Assembly (NCBI RefSeq): GCF_900215575.1
Contig: NZ_OBEJ01000001.1
Location: 186,001 to 250,000 of the forward strand
Reading direction: 5' to 3'
Length of the DNA: 64,000 nucleotides
Origin: Natronoarchaeum philippinense
Lineage (GTDB): Archaea; Halobacteriota; Halobacteria; Halobacteriales; Natronoarchaeaceae
Shown here: one piece after another, positions 24,880 through 35,377 of the stretch
Layout: each line of letters starts with the position of its first letter
Position numbering within the stretch: the stretch's first letter is position 1
The notes under the pieces: model-generated
Database searches by the model: none
Seen by the model: only the letters and a program-made list of their open reading frames with translations
What the model was told of the DNA's origin: nothing
Made by a program: the position numbers and the translations under genes

Positions 24880-25647
24880 TCATTCCCCGAACGCGCCGAG
24901 ACTCGACTGGAGATTGCGCTCGACCGTCCCCGATTCGAGCTCGTGGCCCACGAGGTCGCGCAGGTCGACCGCGTACGTGCTCCCGCCCGTGTCGAGCACG
25001 AGCACGCGCCCCTTGACTCCCCTGATCGTCCCGGACGCGAGCGTCTCCTCGACGGGCTGGCTCTGCAAGTCGAGTCCGTAGTCGAACTCGAACGTCTCGA
25101 CGTGATCGAGGTCCGCAAGCACCGCTTGCCAGTCGTCGGCGTCGACCGGACGGCCGAGTCCGGCGATCTTCTCGGGTACGCGCACCCGGTCGGTCAGATC
25201 GGCGGCGAGTTCGGCTTCGATCTCGCGGGCGATCCGGCCGTTCGAGACCGTCCGGAGGTGGGCGGCCCGATCGGCGCCCTGCTCGCGCAGGCGGGTGTCG
25301 AGGCGCCACGACCGCGTCACGCCGATTTTGAAAATGTCCGGCGCGAAGGCCGCCAGATACACTGCGTGCTCCTCGTAGCAGTCCATCTCGTCTTTCAGAC
25401 AGGTGCCCGTACAGCGCGCACAGACCCACGTACTCGAATGGGCGTCGCAGTAGGGCGCGTCGGCATCGTCGCAGGGGACGTGCCCGCCGTCGTGGATCGT
25501 CCCCGCGCAGTGGCGGTCGCCGAGGCGGTAGGCGAGTTCGTCGCCCGGTGTCAGCGCCCGCCGTTCGACGCCGCCGTCGCCCTCGGCGAGCAACAGCGCG
25601 GCCTCCTCGTCGGGCGACGCCGCCGTCTCGTAGCCGACCACCTGCAT
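24880..25647 (-). CDS. DUF2797 family Cys-rich protein
   Basis: 255 residues starting MQVVGYETAASPDEEAALLL. A Cys/His-rich centre (about residues 50-95: HCAG, HVPCDD, PYCDAH, WVCARCTGTCLKDEMDCYEEH) should bind one or two zinc ions. Directly after it comes VYLAAFAPDIFKIGVTRSWR and RLREQGAD, whose spacing resembles the core of GIY-YIG nucleases; this resemblance is my inference. The C-terminal third is a small beta-rich domain ending with LVGHELE. DUF2797 has no proven function. Divergent from acsA (25797). Confidence 0.85.
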   Translation of the reverse strand: MQVVGYETAASPDEEAALLLAEGDGGVERRALTPGDELAYRLGDRHCAGTIHDGGHVPCDDADAPYCDAHSSTWVCARCTGTCLKDEMDCYEEHAVYLAAFAPDIFKIGVTRSWRLDTRLREQGADRAAHLRTVSNGRIAREIEAELAADLTDRVRVPEKIAGLGRPVDADDWQAVLADLDHVETFEFDYGLDLQSQPVEETLASGTIRGVKGRVLVLDTGGSTYAVDLRDLVGHELESGTVERNLQSSLGAFGE

Positions 25648-25764
25648 CGCTCGGCGGTAGGCGAGCGCCGGGTAAAGATGCACCGTTCGTCGAAGTGGTA
25701 TCGACGAGCACTCGGCGCGTGACTCGACCCCGAAACCGCCCGCCCCACCCGGATCGGGAGAACA

Positions 25765-25771
25765 CTTATTT
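25765..25771 (+). promoter_or_regulatory. TATA box of the first acetyl-CoA synthetase gene
   Basis: CTTATTT, centred about 29 bases before the ATG at 25797, giving a leader of about 3 bases. Confidence 0.55.
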
Positions 25772-25796
25772 TTCAGCGCGGGGGAGTCCCATGTGA

Positions 25797-27779
25797 ATGA
25801 CTGACAGGTCGGATCTCGAAGCGCGCCTCGATGGCCCCGACCGGATCGCACCGCCTGACGAGTTCGTCCAACAGGCGAACGTCACCGATCCCAACATCTA
25901 CCACGAGTTCGAGCAAAACTGGCCCGAGGTGTGGGAGCGTGCGGCCGACCTGCTCGACTGGGACAGCGAGTGGGACGACGTACTGGTCGCAGAAGACGCC
26001 CCCTTCTACGAGTGGTTCGTCGGCGGCGAGCTGAACGCGTCGTACAACTGCGTCGATCGCCACGTCGAAAACGGTCGCAAGAATCAGGCCGCACTGAAGT
26101 GGGAGGGAAAGCTCAGCGAGACGCGTACGTACACGTATCAGGACCTGTATCGGGAGGTCAACGAGTTCGCCGCCGCGCTGCGTGAGCTGGGCGTCGAGGA
26201 GGGCGACATCGTCACGCTGTACATGCCTGTCGTCCCCGAGCTACCGATCGCCATGCTGGCGTGTGCCCGAATCGGCGCGCCCCACTCGGTCGTGTTCGCC
26301 GGGCTCTCGGGGAAGGCGCTCGGGACGCGCATCGAGCGCTCGGCGTCGGAGTTTCTGGTCACCTGCGACGGCTACTACCGCCGCGGGAACGCCTTTAATC
26401 TCAAGAGCAAGGCCGACGACGCGCTGTTGAAAGTCGACCACGACGTGACCAGCGTCGTCGTCGACCGGCTCGGCGACGCCTTGCCCCACGTCGTCGACGG
26501 CGACTCGCGGGACTACCACGACCTGCTCGCCGAGCACGCCGGCGCTGTCGTCGAACCGGTCGCGCGCGACGCCGAAGACCTGCTGTTTCTGATGTACACC
26601 TCCGGCACGACGGGCGAGCCAAAGGGCGTCGAGCACGCTACGGGTGGCTACCTCGCGCAGGTCGCGTGGACGGCCCAATCCGTGCTGGACCTGACGCCCG
26701 AGGACACGTACTGGTGTTCGGCCGACATCGGGTGGATCACGGGCCACTCCTACATCGTCTACGGCCCACTCGCGCTCGGCACCACGACGATGCTGTACGA
26801 GGGCTCGCCCGACTACCCGGACCGGGATCGCATCTGGGAGATCGTCGAGCGCAACGCCGTCGACGTGTTCTACACCGCCCCAACCGCGATCCGGGCGTTC
26901 ATGAAGTGGGGCGCTGAGTACCCCGAACGCCACGACCTGTCGAGCCTGCGTCTGCTGGGGACGGTCGGCGAGCCGATCAACCCCCGGGCGTGGAAGTGGT
27001 ACTACGAACACGTCGGCGGCGGCGAGTGCCCGATCGTCGACACGTGGTGGCAGACCGAGACCGGCGGCATGATGGTCACGACGCTCCCCGGCGTCGACGA
27101 CATGAAGCCCGGTTCCGCCGGGCCGCCGCTGCCCGGCATCGATACCGAAGTCGTCGACGCCGCTGGCGCGCCGGTCGAGGACGACGCCGCTGGCTACCTC
27201 TCGATCACGCGCCCGTGGCCCGGGATGGTGCGGACGCTCCACGGCGACGACGAGCGCTTCATCGAGGAGTACTGGACTCATCCCGACGAAGCGCCGACGA
27301 GCGACCAGAGCGACGGCGGGTGGCGCTACGACGCCGGCGACGGCGCGATGATCGACGAGGACGGCTACGTCACCGTCCTCGGCCGGATCGACGACGTGCT
27401 GTCGGTCGACGGCCACCGGCTCGGGACGATGGAGGTCGAGTCCTCGATCGTCGACGTCGAGGGCGTCGCCGAGGCCGCGGTGGTCGTCGGCGCCGGCGCG
27501 GGCGGCTCGGACGTGTTCGCCTACGTTAGCACCGAGAGCGGCCGGACCGGAGATCAGGACCTCCGCGAGCAGATCGTCGGCAACGTCGAGCGCGACGTCG
27601 GCGAGTTTGCCGCGCCCGCCCGCATCGTGTTCACCACGGAGCTGCCGAAGACACGCTCGGGCAAGATCATGCGCCGCCTGCTCGAAAGCATCGCGCGCGG
27701 CGAGCCCCTCGGCGACACCAGCGCGCTCCGGAACCCGGAGATCGTCGGTGAGTTGAAGGAGGCCGCTCGTGAGGACTGA
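25797..27779 (+). CDS. acsA: Acetyl-CoA synthetase (AMP-forming)
   Basis: 660 residues, the full family length. It activates acetate (or propionate) to acetyl-CoA via acetyl-AMP in the cytosol. Visible landmarks: the N-terminal ACAS domain (FYEWFVGGELNASYNCVDRH), the P-loop-like YTSGTTGEPKGVEH, DTWWQTETGGMMVT that binds the adenylate, GYVTVLGRIDDVLSVDGHRL at the hinge, and TRSGKIMRRLLESI with the catalytic Lys that is the acetylation site. A close paralogue lies at 30303, with a Bat-type regulator between. Transcript nearly leaderless. Confidence 0.95.
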   Translation: MTDRSDLEARLDGPDRIAPPDEFVQQANVTDPNIYHEFEQNWPEVWERAADLLDWDSEWDDVLVAEDAPFYEWFVGGELNASYNCVDRHVENGRKNQAALKWEGKLSETRTYTYQDLYREVNEFAAALRELGVEEGDIVTLYMPVVPELPIAMLACARIGAPHSVVFAGLSGKALGTRIERSASEFLVTCDGYYRRGNAFNLKSKADDALLKVDHDVTSVVVDRLGDALPHVVDGDSRDYHDLLAEHAGAVVEPVARDAEDLLFLMYTSGTTGEPKGVEHATGGYLAQVAWTAQSVLDLTPEDTYWCSADIGWITGHSYIVYGPLALGTTTMLYEGSPDYPDRDRIWEIVERNAVDVFYTAPTAIRAFMKWGAEYPERHDLSSLRLLGTVGEPINPRAWKWYYEHVGGGECPIVDTWWQTETGGMMVTTLPGVDDMKPGSAGPPLPGIDTEVVDAAGAPVEDDAAGYLSITRPWPGMVRTLHGDDERFIEEYWTHPDEAPTSDQSDGGWRYDAGDGAMIDEDGYVTVLGRIDDVLSVDGHRLGTMEVESSIVDVEGVAEAAVVVGAGAGGSDVFAYVSTESGRTGDQDLREQIVGNVERDVGEFAAPARIVFTTELPKTRSGKIMRRLLESIARGEPLGDTSALRNPEIVGELKEAARED

Positions 27780-27784
27780 GCACG

Positions 27785-27809
27785 GTATTTCGCCATCTTC
27801 TCGAAATAC
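27785..27809. other. Hairpin-forming inverted repeat just after acsA
   Basis: GTATTTCG - 9 bases - CGAAATAC, perfect 8-base arms starting 6 bases after the acsA stop. It may end or stabilise the acsA mRNA; there is no T run behind it, so it is not a typical archaeal terminator. It could also be a protein-binding site upstream of the regulator gene. Confidence 0.4.
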
Positions 27810-27850
27810 GAAACTGGCATTGGGGCATTTCTCGGCCTGTTTGCCCTAAT

Positions 27851-27891
27851 ACGTTCGAGATCTTCGTTCGTATCGACTACGGTGCGAACGT
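27851..27891. promoter_or_regulatory. Inverted repeat abutting the promoter of the Bat-type regulator
   Basis: ACGTTCG (27851-27857) and CGAACGT (27885-27891) are exact reverse complements, 27 bases apart; a further CGTTCG stands at 27865-27870. The right arm touches the TATA-like TTTAAC (27891-27896). Candidate autoregulatory site. Confidence 0.35.
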
Positions 27892-27896
27892 TTAAC
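27891..27896 (+). promoter_or_regulatory. TATA-like box of the Bat-type regulator
   Basis: TTTAAC centred about 29 bases before the ATG at 27923; the leader is about 3 bases. A second in-frame ATG lies at 27932. Confidence 0.45.
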
Positions 27897-27922
27897 TTCC
27901 CACTCTCGAAGTATAGCGAAAG

Positions 27923-30121
27923 ATGGCCGCGATGAAGCGTATCGGTGACGACGCCACGCTGTCGCGGGACGACTACCGCCGACTGGTCGAGCGCGCCGAG
28001 ACCTATCGGAAGGCACTGATCGTGCGCCTGCTCGGCGAGTCGGGCCTTCGCGTCGCCGAGATCACCCGATTGCGACCCGAAGATCTCCGTCCGGCGCCGG
28101 GCGACTCGTCGGGAGCACTGCTCGATGTGCGCACCGCGGAGGGCGAACGGAGCCGCGTCGCCTACGTCTCGGCGGATCTGCGGCGCGCCCTCGATCGGTA
28201 CGTCCGGAGCGACGGCATCGCGGACGACGAGCCCGTGATCGGCGTCTCCGCGCGCCGGGTCCAGATGCTCGTTTCCGAGGCCGCCGACGAAGCCGGTGCG
28301 GACCGCCTCTCGGAGGTCTCTGCGAGCGACCTGCGCTCGTATTTCGCACGCACACTATTGGTCGAGGAAACAGTCGATCCTCGCGTCGTGTTGGCCGCAG
28401 GTGGATGGGAGAGCCTGTCGAGCTTCGACCGCCTGCTCGACGCACCGGGCGAGGCGGCGATCGCCGACGCGCTCGCTGGCGCCGATCACGGCCCCGCTGC
28501 CGCCGGTTCCGGATCGGCGTCGTCCGACCGCTCGTCGCAGTCTCCCGCCCGCGCGACGGAGTTCGACGCCGGCATCGCGCGCTCGCTGTTGGCCGACTCG
28601 GCCGCCCGAGCGCTCGTCCGACTCGATCCCGACGGCTACGTCGAGCGGTGGCTCGACGGCGCCGACGGCGAGGAGCGCGACGATCTCTCAGGACGCCACC
28701 TATCGACCGTCTACGCGGACGATGGCCGGTCCCGCGACCATCTGGACGCCGCTGCGGAGTCGGGCGGTCACGAAGCCGAGGGGTGGCGCTTCGACGCCGA
28801 CGGCGAGCGATTTTGGGCGCGCACCGTGCTGGCGACCCACCGCGAGGATAGCCAACTCTCCGGGTACACGATGGTGCTGTGGGACCACACCGACCGCAAG
28901 CGCCGGGAGGACGAGTTGCGCGAGCGCGCCGAGCGACTGGACCGACGCCGCAACGTCCGCAAGCGGATTCGCTCCGCCGACGAGGCGGTGCTTGCGACCT
29001 CGGATCGCGACGACCTCGAAGCGGCCGTCTGCGACCGACTGGTCGACGGCGAGGAGTACGCCTTCGCGTGGACCGCCACGAGCGACCTCGTCGCCGAGCA
29101 GTCATCCCCGACGGCCCGCGCTGGCATCGAACAAGACGACATCGACGCGCTGATCGAGCGCCTCGACGGCGAGTCGCCGCCGTGGATCGAGGCGATGCGC
29201 GACGACGCCGTGTGTACGGCCGAACTGGACGCCGACCCGGCCGAACTGAACGATGCCCCGATCGCTGCCGGCATCGACGCGCTTGCGGCCGTTCCGCTGT
29301 CTCACCGCGAGACGACCTACGGCGTCCTCGTCGTCGGTACCGACCGGGGCACCCCCGACGACTGGGAGCGCACCGAACTGGCAGAGCTCGGTCGCCGAAT
29401 CGGCCACGCCGTCACCGCGATCCAGCGCCGAACGCTGTTGCTGTCCGACGCCGTCGTCGAACTGGAGTTCTGGTGCCGCGACGAGGCGGCGTTTTTCGTC
29501 GACGCCTCCGACCGGCTGGACTGTACGTTCCGACTCGAATCCATCGTCCCCGTCTCGGCGTCGTCGCTGCTGTTCTACGTCGCCGTCGAGGACGCCCCGC
29601 CGGCCGACGTGTTCGACCACGCGGTCGAGCACCGCGGCGTCGAGGAGGTCCGACTGGTCGAGACCCACGACGACGGCGCGCTGCTGGAGTTCGTCGTCGG
29701 CGGCGACTCGCCGCTGTTGACCCTCACAGCCTACGGCGCAACGATCAGCGAGGCCGTCATCGAATCGGGCGAGGCCCGACTGCTCGCAGAAGTCGCACAG
29801 GACGCCGACCTGCGAGCCGTCGTTGAGGGCGTCCGGACGGCGTTTCCCGACACCGAACTCGTCGGCAAGCACGATGTCGAACGCCCCGTCCGGACGGTTC
29901 GTGAGTTCCGGGAAGGCATCGACGACGAACTGACCGATCGACAGGAGGCGACGCTGCGAGCGGCCTACTACGCGGGCTACTTCGACTGGCCGCGGGGCAG
30001 CACTGCCGAGGAGGTCGCCGACTCGATGGGCGTCTCCTCACCGACGCTGCACAATCATCTTCGGAAGGGCCAGCGCGCACTGCTTGCGACGTTTTTGGAG
30101 GGCTCGGTCGGCGGCGAGTGA
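27923..30121 (+). CDS. Bat-type (bacterio-opsin activator-like) regulator with recombinase-like N-terminus, PAS, GAF and HTH_10
   Basis: 732 residues. Residues about 1-185 resemble the catalytic domain of tyrosine recombinases: GESGLRVAEITRLRPEDLR has the first Arg, and SASDLRSYFARTL the second. The HxxR His is Asp, and no Tyr lies at the nucleophile position (GGWESLSSFDRLLD), so it cannot cut DNA. Then come a PAS domain (about 215-320), a GAF domain (about 345-490), a Bat-like beta domain (about 510-660) and a C-terminal HTH_10 (LTDRQEATLRAAYYAGYFDW ... STAEEVADSMGVSSPTLHNH). It sits between two acetyl-CoA synthetase genes, so control of acetate use is a fair guess. Confidence 0.88.
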   Translation: MAAMKRIGDDATLSRDDYRRLVERAETYRKALIVRLLGESGLRVAEITRLRPEDLRPAPGDSSGALLDVRTAEGERSRVAYVSADLRRALDRYVRSDGIADDEPVIGVSARRVQMLVSEAADEAGADRLSEVSASDLRSYFARTLLVEETVDPRVVLAAGGWESLSSFDRLLDAPGEAAIADALAGADHGPAAAGSGSASSDRSSQSPARATEFDAGIARSLLADSAARALVRLDPDGYVERWLDGADGEERDDLSGRHLSTVYADDGRSRDHLDAAAESGGHEAEGWRFDADGERFWARTVLATHREDSQLSGYTMVLWDHTDRKRREDELRERAERLDRRRNVRKRIRSADEAVLATSDRDDLEAAVCDRLVDGEEYAFAWTATSDLVAEQSSPTARAGIEQDDIDALIERLDGESPPWIEAMRDDAVCTAELDADPAELNDAPIAAGIDALAAVPLSHRETTYGVLVVGTDRGTPDDWERTELAELGRRIGHAVTAIQRRTLLLSDAVVELEFWCRDEAAFFVDASDRLDCTFRLESIVPVSASSLLFYVAVEDAPPADVFDHAVEHRGVEEVRLVETHDDGALLEFVVGGDSPLLTLTAYGATISEAVIESGEARLLAEVAQDADLRAVVEGVRTAFPDTELVGKHDVERPVRTVREFREGIDDELTDRQEATLRAAYYAGYFDWPRGSTAEEVADSMGVSSPTLHNHLRKGQRALLATFLEGSVGGE

Positions 30122-30302
30122 CGACAGTTCGACATCCGGTTTGTCCCGGTGGCTGCCGTCGTCCGTCTCAACCGGTCGTTCTCCTGTCTACGCCGTTATG
30201 AGTCCGAGGCTACTCTCTGTTCGGCGCCGTTGATCGCGCTCGCAGTTTAGTACAGCTAGATGGAGGATTTACCACCAACGTTCCTGATTGATATCTCGTA
30301 AC

Positions 30303-32288
<1,986 letters not shown>

Positions 32289-32308
32289 CCAGACCCCGGA
32301 CTCAGACA

Positions 32309-32779
32309 ATGACATCAGACACAGACACCGACGACGGCGACGCCCCGGTTGCCAGCGACGGCGGCGTCGCCACGCAGGCTGCACAGGACCACCAACGAAC
32401 CGACTATCTCAGCAGCGAAGTGAACCTGCTGAACCCGAGCACGCCGTTCATGCGCGATCACCTCAAGATCGTCTGGACCGGGTTCGTCATCTGGGCCGTC
32501 GTCGTCTTCGGTCCGGTGACCCTGACGCGACTCGCCCCCGGCGTCATGACGACGGAGATGCCGCTGCTCGGCTTCCCGTGGCACTACTTCTTGGTCGCGT
32601 TCGGCGCGCCGACGGGAGCGCTGATACTCTCGCTGTGGTACGCGCGCAAGCGCGACGCGCTCGACGAGAAGTACGGCATCGAACACACGTCCGTCGAGAG
32701 TGCGGGCGACGAAGCCGTCGCGGCGGCCGACGGCGGGCGACCGACCGACGAGCAGTCCGCCGGAGGTGGTGACGAATGA
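32309..32779 (+). CDS. DUF4212 protein, small subunit of an SSS-type symporter
   Basis: 156 residues. A soluble acidic N-terminus (about 50) precedes two membrane helices (KIVWTGFVIWAVVVFGPVTL and a WHYFLVAFGAPTGALILSLW segment) and an acidic tail. In bacteria and archaea DUF4212 proteins are encoded beside, and overlap, a sodium:solute symporter large subunit, as here (ATGA at 32776-32779). Its YARKRDALDEKYGI is the usual end of the domain. It probably assists assembly or gating of the symporter. Confidence 0.9.
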   Translation: MTSDTDTDDGDAPVASDGGVATQAAQDHQRTDYLSSEVNLLNPSTPFMRDHLKIVWTGFVIWAVVVFGPVTLTRLAPGVMTTEMPLLGFPWHYFLVAFGAPTGALILSLWYARKRDALDEKYGIEHTSVESAGDEAVAAADGGRPTDEQSAGGGDE

Positions 32780-34464
32780 CGCTTCCCAGTGCCGTCTTAC
32801 AGACCGGGCTACTGCCGGAGGGGCTGAACGTCTCGTTCAAGCTGCTCCCGGCGATAATCGTGCTCGGGATGTTGCTGCTGTTCTTGGCCATCGGATTCGT
32901 CTTCCGCGTGGCCGACACCGAGAACATGTGGGTCGCCGGCCGTTCGATCGGGAACGTCGAGAACGGGATGGCGATCGGCGCCAACTGGATGTCGGCGGCG
33001 TCATATCTCGGGATGGCGGCGTTGATCGCGCTGTCGGGCTTCTACGGCCTCGCGTTCGTCGTCGGCTGGACGACGGGCTACTTCATCCTGCTCATCTTCA
33101 TGGCCGCCCAGCTCCGCCGGTTCGGCAAGTACACCGCACCGGACTTCGTCGGCGACCGATTCAACTCCGACGGCGCGCGGGCCATCGCGGCGATCACGAC
33201 GTTCCTGATCGGGTTCGTCTACGCCATCGGTCAAGCCCGCGGCATGGGTCTGGTCGGCCTGTACATCTTCGGCGACATCGGCCTCCCCGGCCTCTCGGGG
33301 TACCAGTCGATGGTCGTGTTGATGATGGCGATCACAGTCGGGTACTTGACGATTTCGGGGATGCTGGGCGCGACCAAGAACATGGCCGTCCAGTACGTCA
33401 TCCTCATCGTCGCGTTCCTCGCCGGCCTGTTCGTCACGGGCTTCACGCAGGGGTACTCGACGCTGCTGCCCCAACTCGAGTACGGGATGCTGATCAGCGA
33501 ACTCGGGAACGAGTTCAGCGAGCCGTTCGTCAACGAGCCGTACTACCTCTGGATCGCGACGTGTTTCTCGCTGGTCGTCGGGACCTGCGGGCTGCCACAC
33601 GTCCTCGTGCGATTCTACACGGTCGAGAGCGAGCGCACTGCCCGCTGGTCGACGGTGTGGGGGCTGTTCTTCATCTGCCTGCTGTACTGGAGCGCCCCGG
33701 CGTTCGCGGCGTTCGGTACCGACCTCTACGGCGAACAGGTTGGTGCCGTGTACGCCACTGAGGGCGGCATGACCAGCGCGGCCGGTGACGTGATCGTCGT
33801 GTTGGCGGCCCAGCTCGCCAACCTTCCGCAGTGGTTCGTCGGCCTCATCGCGGCCGGCGGAATCGCCGCGGCGATTGCGACGACCGCCGGACTCTTCATC
33901 GCCGGCTCTTCGGCGATTTCCCACGACATCTATACGAACATTATCAACCCCGAGGCCACCCAGCGCCAGCAAGTGCTGGTCGGTCGCCTGAGCATCATCG
34001 CGCTCGGCGTCATCACGACGCTGGCCGCGCTCGACCCCGCGGCGCCGATCGCCGCGCTGGTGTCGTACGCGTTCTCGCTGGCCGGCGCCGTGCTGTTCCC
34101 GATGTTCTTCCTCGGCATGTGGTGGGAGAACACGAACCGTGCCGGCGCGCTCGCCGGGATGACGACCGGCCTGACGATCTGGACGATTCCGATGATCAAC
34201 GAGGTGCTGCCGAACTACCTCGGCGGCGTCGAGGGGCCGTTCTCGGCGGCGCTCGCCCAGTGGGTGCCCGCGATCGGCTCCGCGCTGATCGCCGTTCCGA
34301 TCGTGTTCGTCGTCACCATCGCCGTCTCGATGGCGACCGAAGAGCCCGACATGGAGACAAAGCGCGTCGTCCGGCAGTGTCACAGCCCCGAACCGATGAG
34401 CCAGCACCGAACCGCCGAAGACGTCGTGGCTACCGACGGCGGTGACGCGCCCGCGGACGACTAA
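32776..34464 (+). CDS. Sodium:solute symporter (SSS family), acetate/monocarboxylate-type
   Basis: 562 residues and about thirteen membrane segments. Family landmarks: AGRSIGNVENGMAIGANWMSAASYLG in the sodium-site helix region, APDFVGDRF, QARGMGLVG, GTCGLPHVLVRFYTV and ISHDIYTNIINPEA. The pair with DUF4212 and the acsA gene upstream mark it as an importer of acetate or a related short acid, in the VC2705/ActP group of the SSS family. The C-terminal 50 residues are acidic and cytosolic. A Usp gene follows 5 bases downstream. Confidence 0.92.
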   Translation: MTLPSAVLQTGLLPEGLNVSFKLLPAIIVLGMLLLFLAIGFVFRVADTENMWVAGRSIGNVENGMAIGANWMSAASYLGMAALIALSGFYGLAFVVGWTTGYFILLIFMAAQLRRFGKYTAPDFVGDRFNSDGARAIAAITTFLIGFVYAIGQARGMGLVGLYIFGDIGLPGLSGYQSMVVLMMAITVGYLTISGMLGATKNMAVQYVILIVAFLAGLFVTGFTQGYSTLLPQLEYGMLISELGNEFSEPFVNEPYYLWIATCFSLVVGTCGLPHVLVRFYTVESERTARWSTVWGLFFICLLYWSAPAFAAFGTDLYGEQVGAVYATEGGMTSAAGDVIVVLAAQLANLPQWFVGLIAAGGIAAAIATTAGLFIAGSSAISHDIYTNIINPEATQRQQVLVGRLSIIALGVITTLAALDPAAPIAALVSYAFSLAGAVLFPMFFLGMWWENTNRAGALAGMTTGLTIWTIPMINEVLPNYLGGVEGPFSAALAQWVPAIGSALIAVPIVFVVTIAVSMATEEPDMETKRVVRQCHSPEPMSQHRTAEDVVATDGGDAPADD

Positions 34465-34469
34465 GACCA

Positions 34470-34931
34470 ATGTACGAGAAAATCCTCATTCCGACCGACG
34501 GCAGCGACACGGCCGAGGTAGCGCTCGATCACGCCCTCGATCTGGCCGAGACCTACGACGCCGAACTCCACTCGCTGTACGTGGTGGATACGGACTCGAT
34601 GAGCCTGAGTCTCGGCCCCGAACAGCTCGATCGGATCGAGCAGGGCAACTGGGGCGAGATGGACGAGGTCCGCGAGCGCGCCGAGTCGGCCACCGGCATC
34701 GTCGCCGACCGCGGCCACGATCGCGGGATCGAGGTCGTCGAACACGTCGCCTCGGGCAAGCCCCACTCGGTGATCGAGGAGTACGCCGAGAGCAACGACA
34801 TCGACCTCGTCGTGATGGGATCCCACGGCCGCTCGGGCGTCCGGCGGGCGCTGCTCGGGAGCGTCACCGAGCGGACGCTCCGCTCGACTGACGTGCCCGT
34901 GATGGTCGTCGAGGCGCGACAGAACGAGTAG
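34470..34931 (+). CDS. Universal stress protein (UspA family)
   Basis: 153 residues, beginning MYEKILIPTDGSDTAEVALD and ending IDLVVMGSHGRSGVRRALLGSVTERTLRST, with the complete ATP-binding G-x2-G-x9-G-S loop. It starts 5 bases after the symporter stop and is thus the last gene of the acetate operon; it may modulate the symporter or synthetase according to ATP level. Confidence 0.92.
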   Translation: MYEKILIPTDGSDTAEVALDHALDLAETYDAELHSLYVVDTDSMSLSLGPEQLDRIEQGNWGEMDEVRERAESATGIVADRGHDRGIEVVEHVASGKPHSVIEEYAESNDIDLVVMGSHGRSGVRRALLGSVTERTLRSTDVPVMVVEARQNE

Positions 34932-34949
34932 CTCGACGAGCCGGAGTGA

Positions 34950-34955
34950 TTTTTT
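34950..34955 (+). terminator. Oligo-T terminator after the acetate operon
   Basis: Six T residues 19 bases after the Usp stop codon, within an otherwise GC-rich context. Runs of T are the usual archaeal termination signal. No hairpin needed or seen. Confidence 0.45.
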
Positions 34956-35004
34956 GGTTATTCGGCGGTGGCCAATCGGTTGTGCGGAGCGTCAGTGAAG
35001 ATGG

Positions 35005-35011
35005 TATATAT
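35005..35011 (+). promoter_or_regulatory. TATA box of the 63-residue membrane protein gene
   Basis: TATATAT, centred 27 bases before the ATG at 35035, giving a leaderless mRNA. Confidence 0.6.
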
Positions 35012-35034
35012 CATAAGCTGCTAAGTGGATAAAT

Positions 35035-35226
35035 ATGAGCGCCTCTACTTCGGATGGGGATTCAGGACCACGTCCGATTGATGTCCTGTTGCCGATGATA
35101 TTCTGTGCGATCTTCGGAGCGTTGCTTTTTGGGGTGCTTGGGGCTTCAGTCGGTGCTGTGTTCGGTGTCGCCCTCGGTGCAATCGTCGGGAGCAGGGAGT
35201 CAGCTACAACTGATGAGAGTACGTAA
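35035..35226 (+). CDS. Small glycine-zipper membrane protein
   Basis: 63 residues: a polar start (about 15), a single long hydrophobic stretch rich in Gly (FGALLFGVLGASVGAVFG, GVALGAIVG) and a short Ser/Thr-rich tail. Two close helices in a hairpin or one long helix are possible. Codon use is more relaxed than in neighbours (several A/T third positions), as in the next two genes. No family recognised. Confidence 0.65.
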   Translation: MSASTSDGDSGPRPIDVLLPMIFCAIFGALLFGVLGASVGAVFGVALGAIVGSRESATTDEST

Positions 35227-35346
35227 TAAATTCACACACTCATACAACGGCAATGTTTCTCGGAAAGTTCCCGGGTCGTCGCAGTCTGGAACACCCTCCG
35301 TCAGACCGCATACGACAGAAGAAACTGAATAATACGTGTGAGAAAG

Positions 35347-35352
35347 ATATAT
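35347..35352 (+). promoter_or_regulatory. TATA box of the two-gene regulator/partner unit
   Basis: ATATAT, 27-28 bases before the ATG at 35378. It serves a leaderless transcript covering 35378-36396. Confidence 0.6.
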
Positions 35353-35377
35353 TCCGTCTCCGTGCGTAGCCGTCGGT

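Noticed and set aside
27923-28480. Integrase gene / mobile element
   Set aside because: The recombinase-like segment is part of a large regulator, lacks His and Tyr of the active site, and no attachment site or element boundary is visible.
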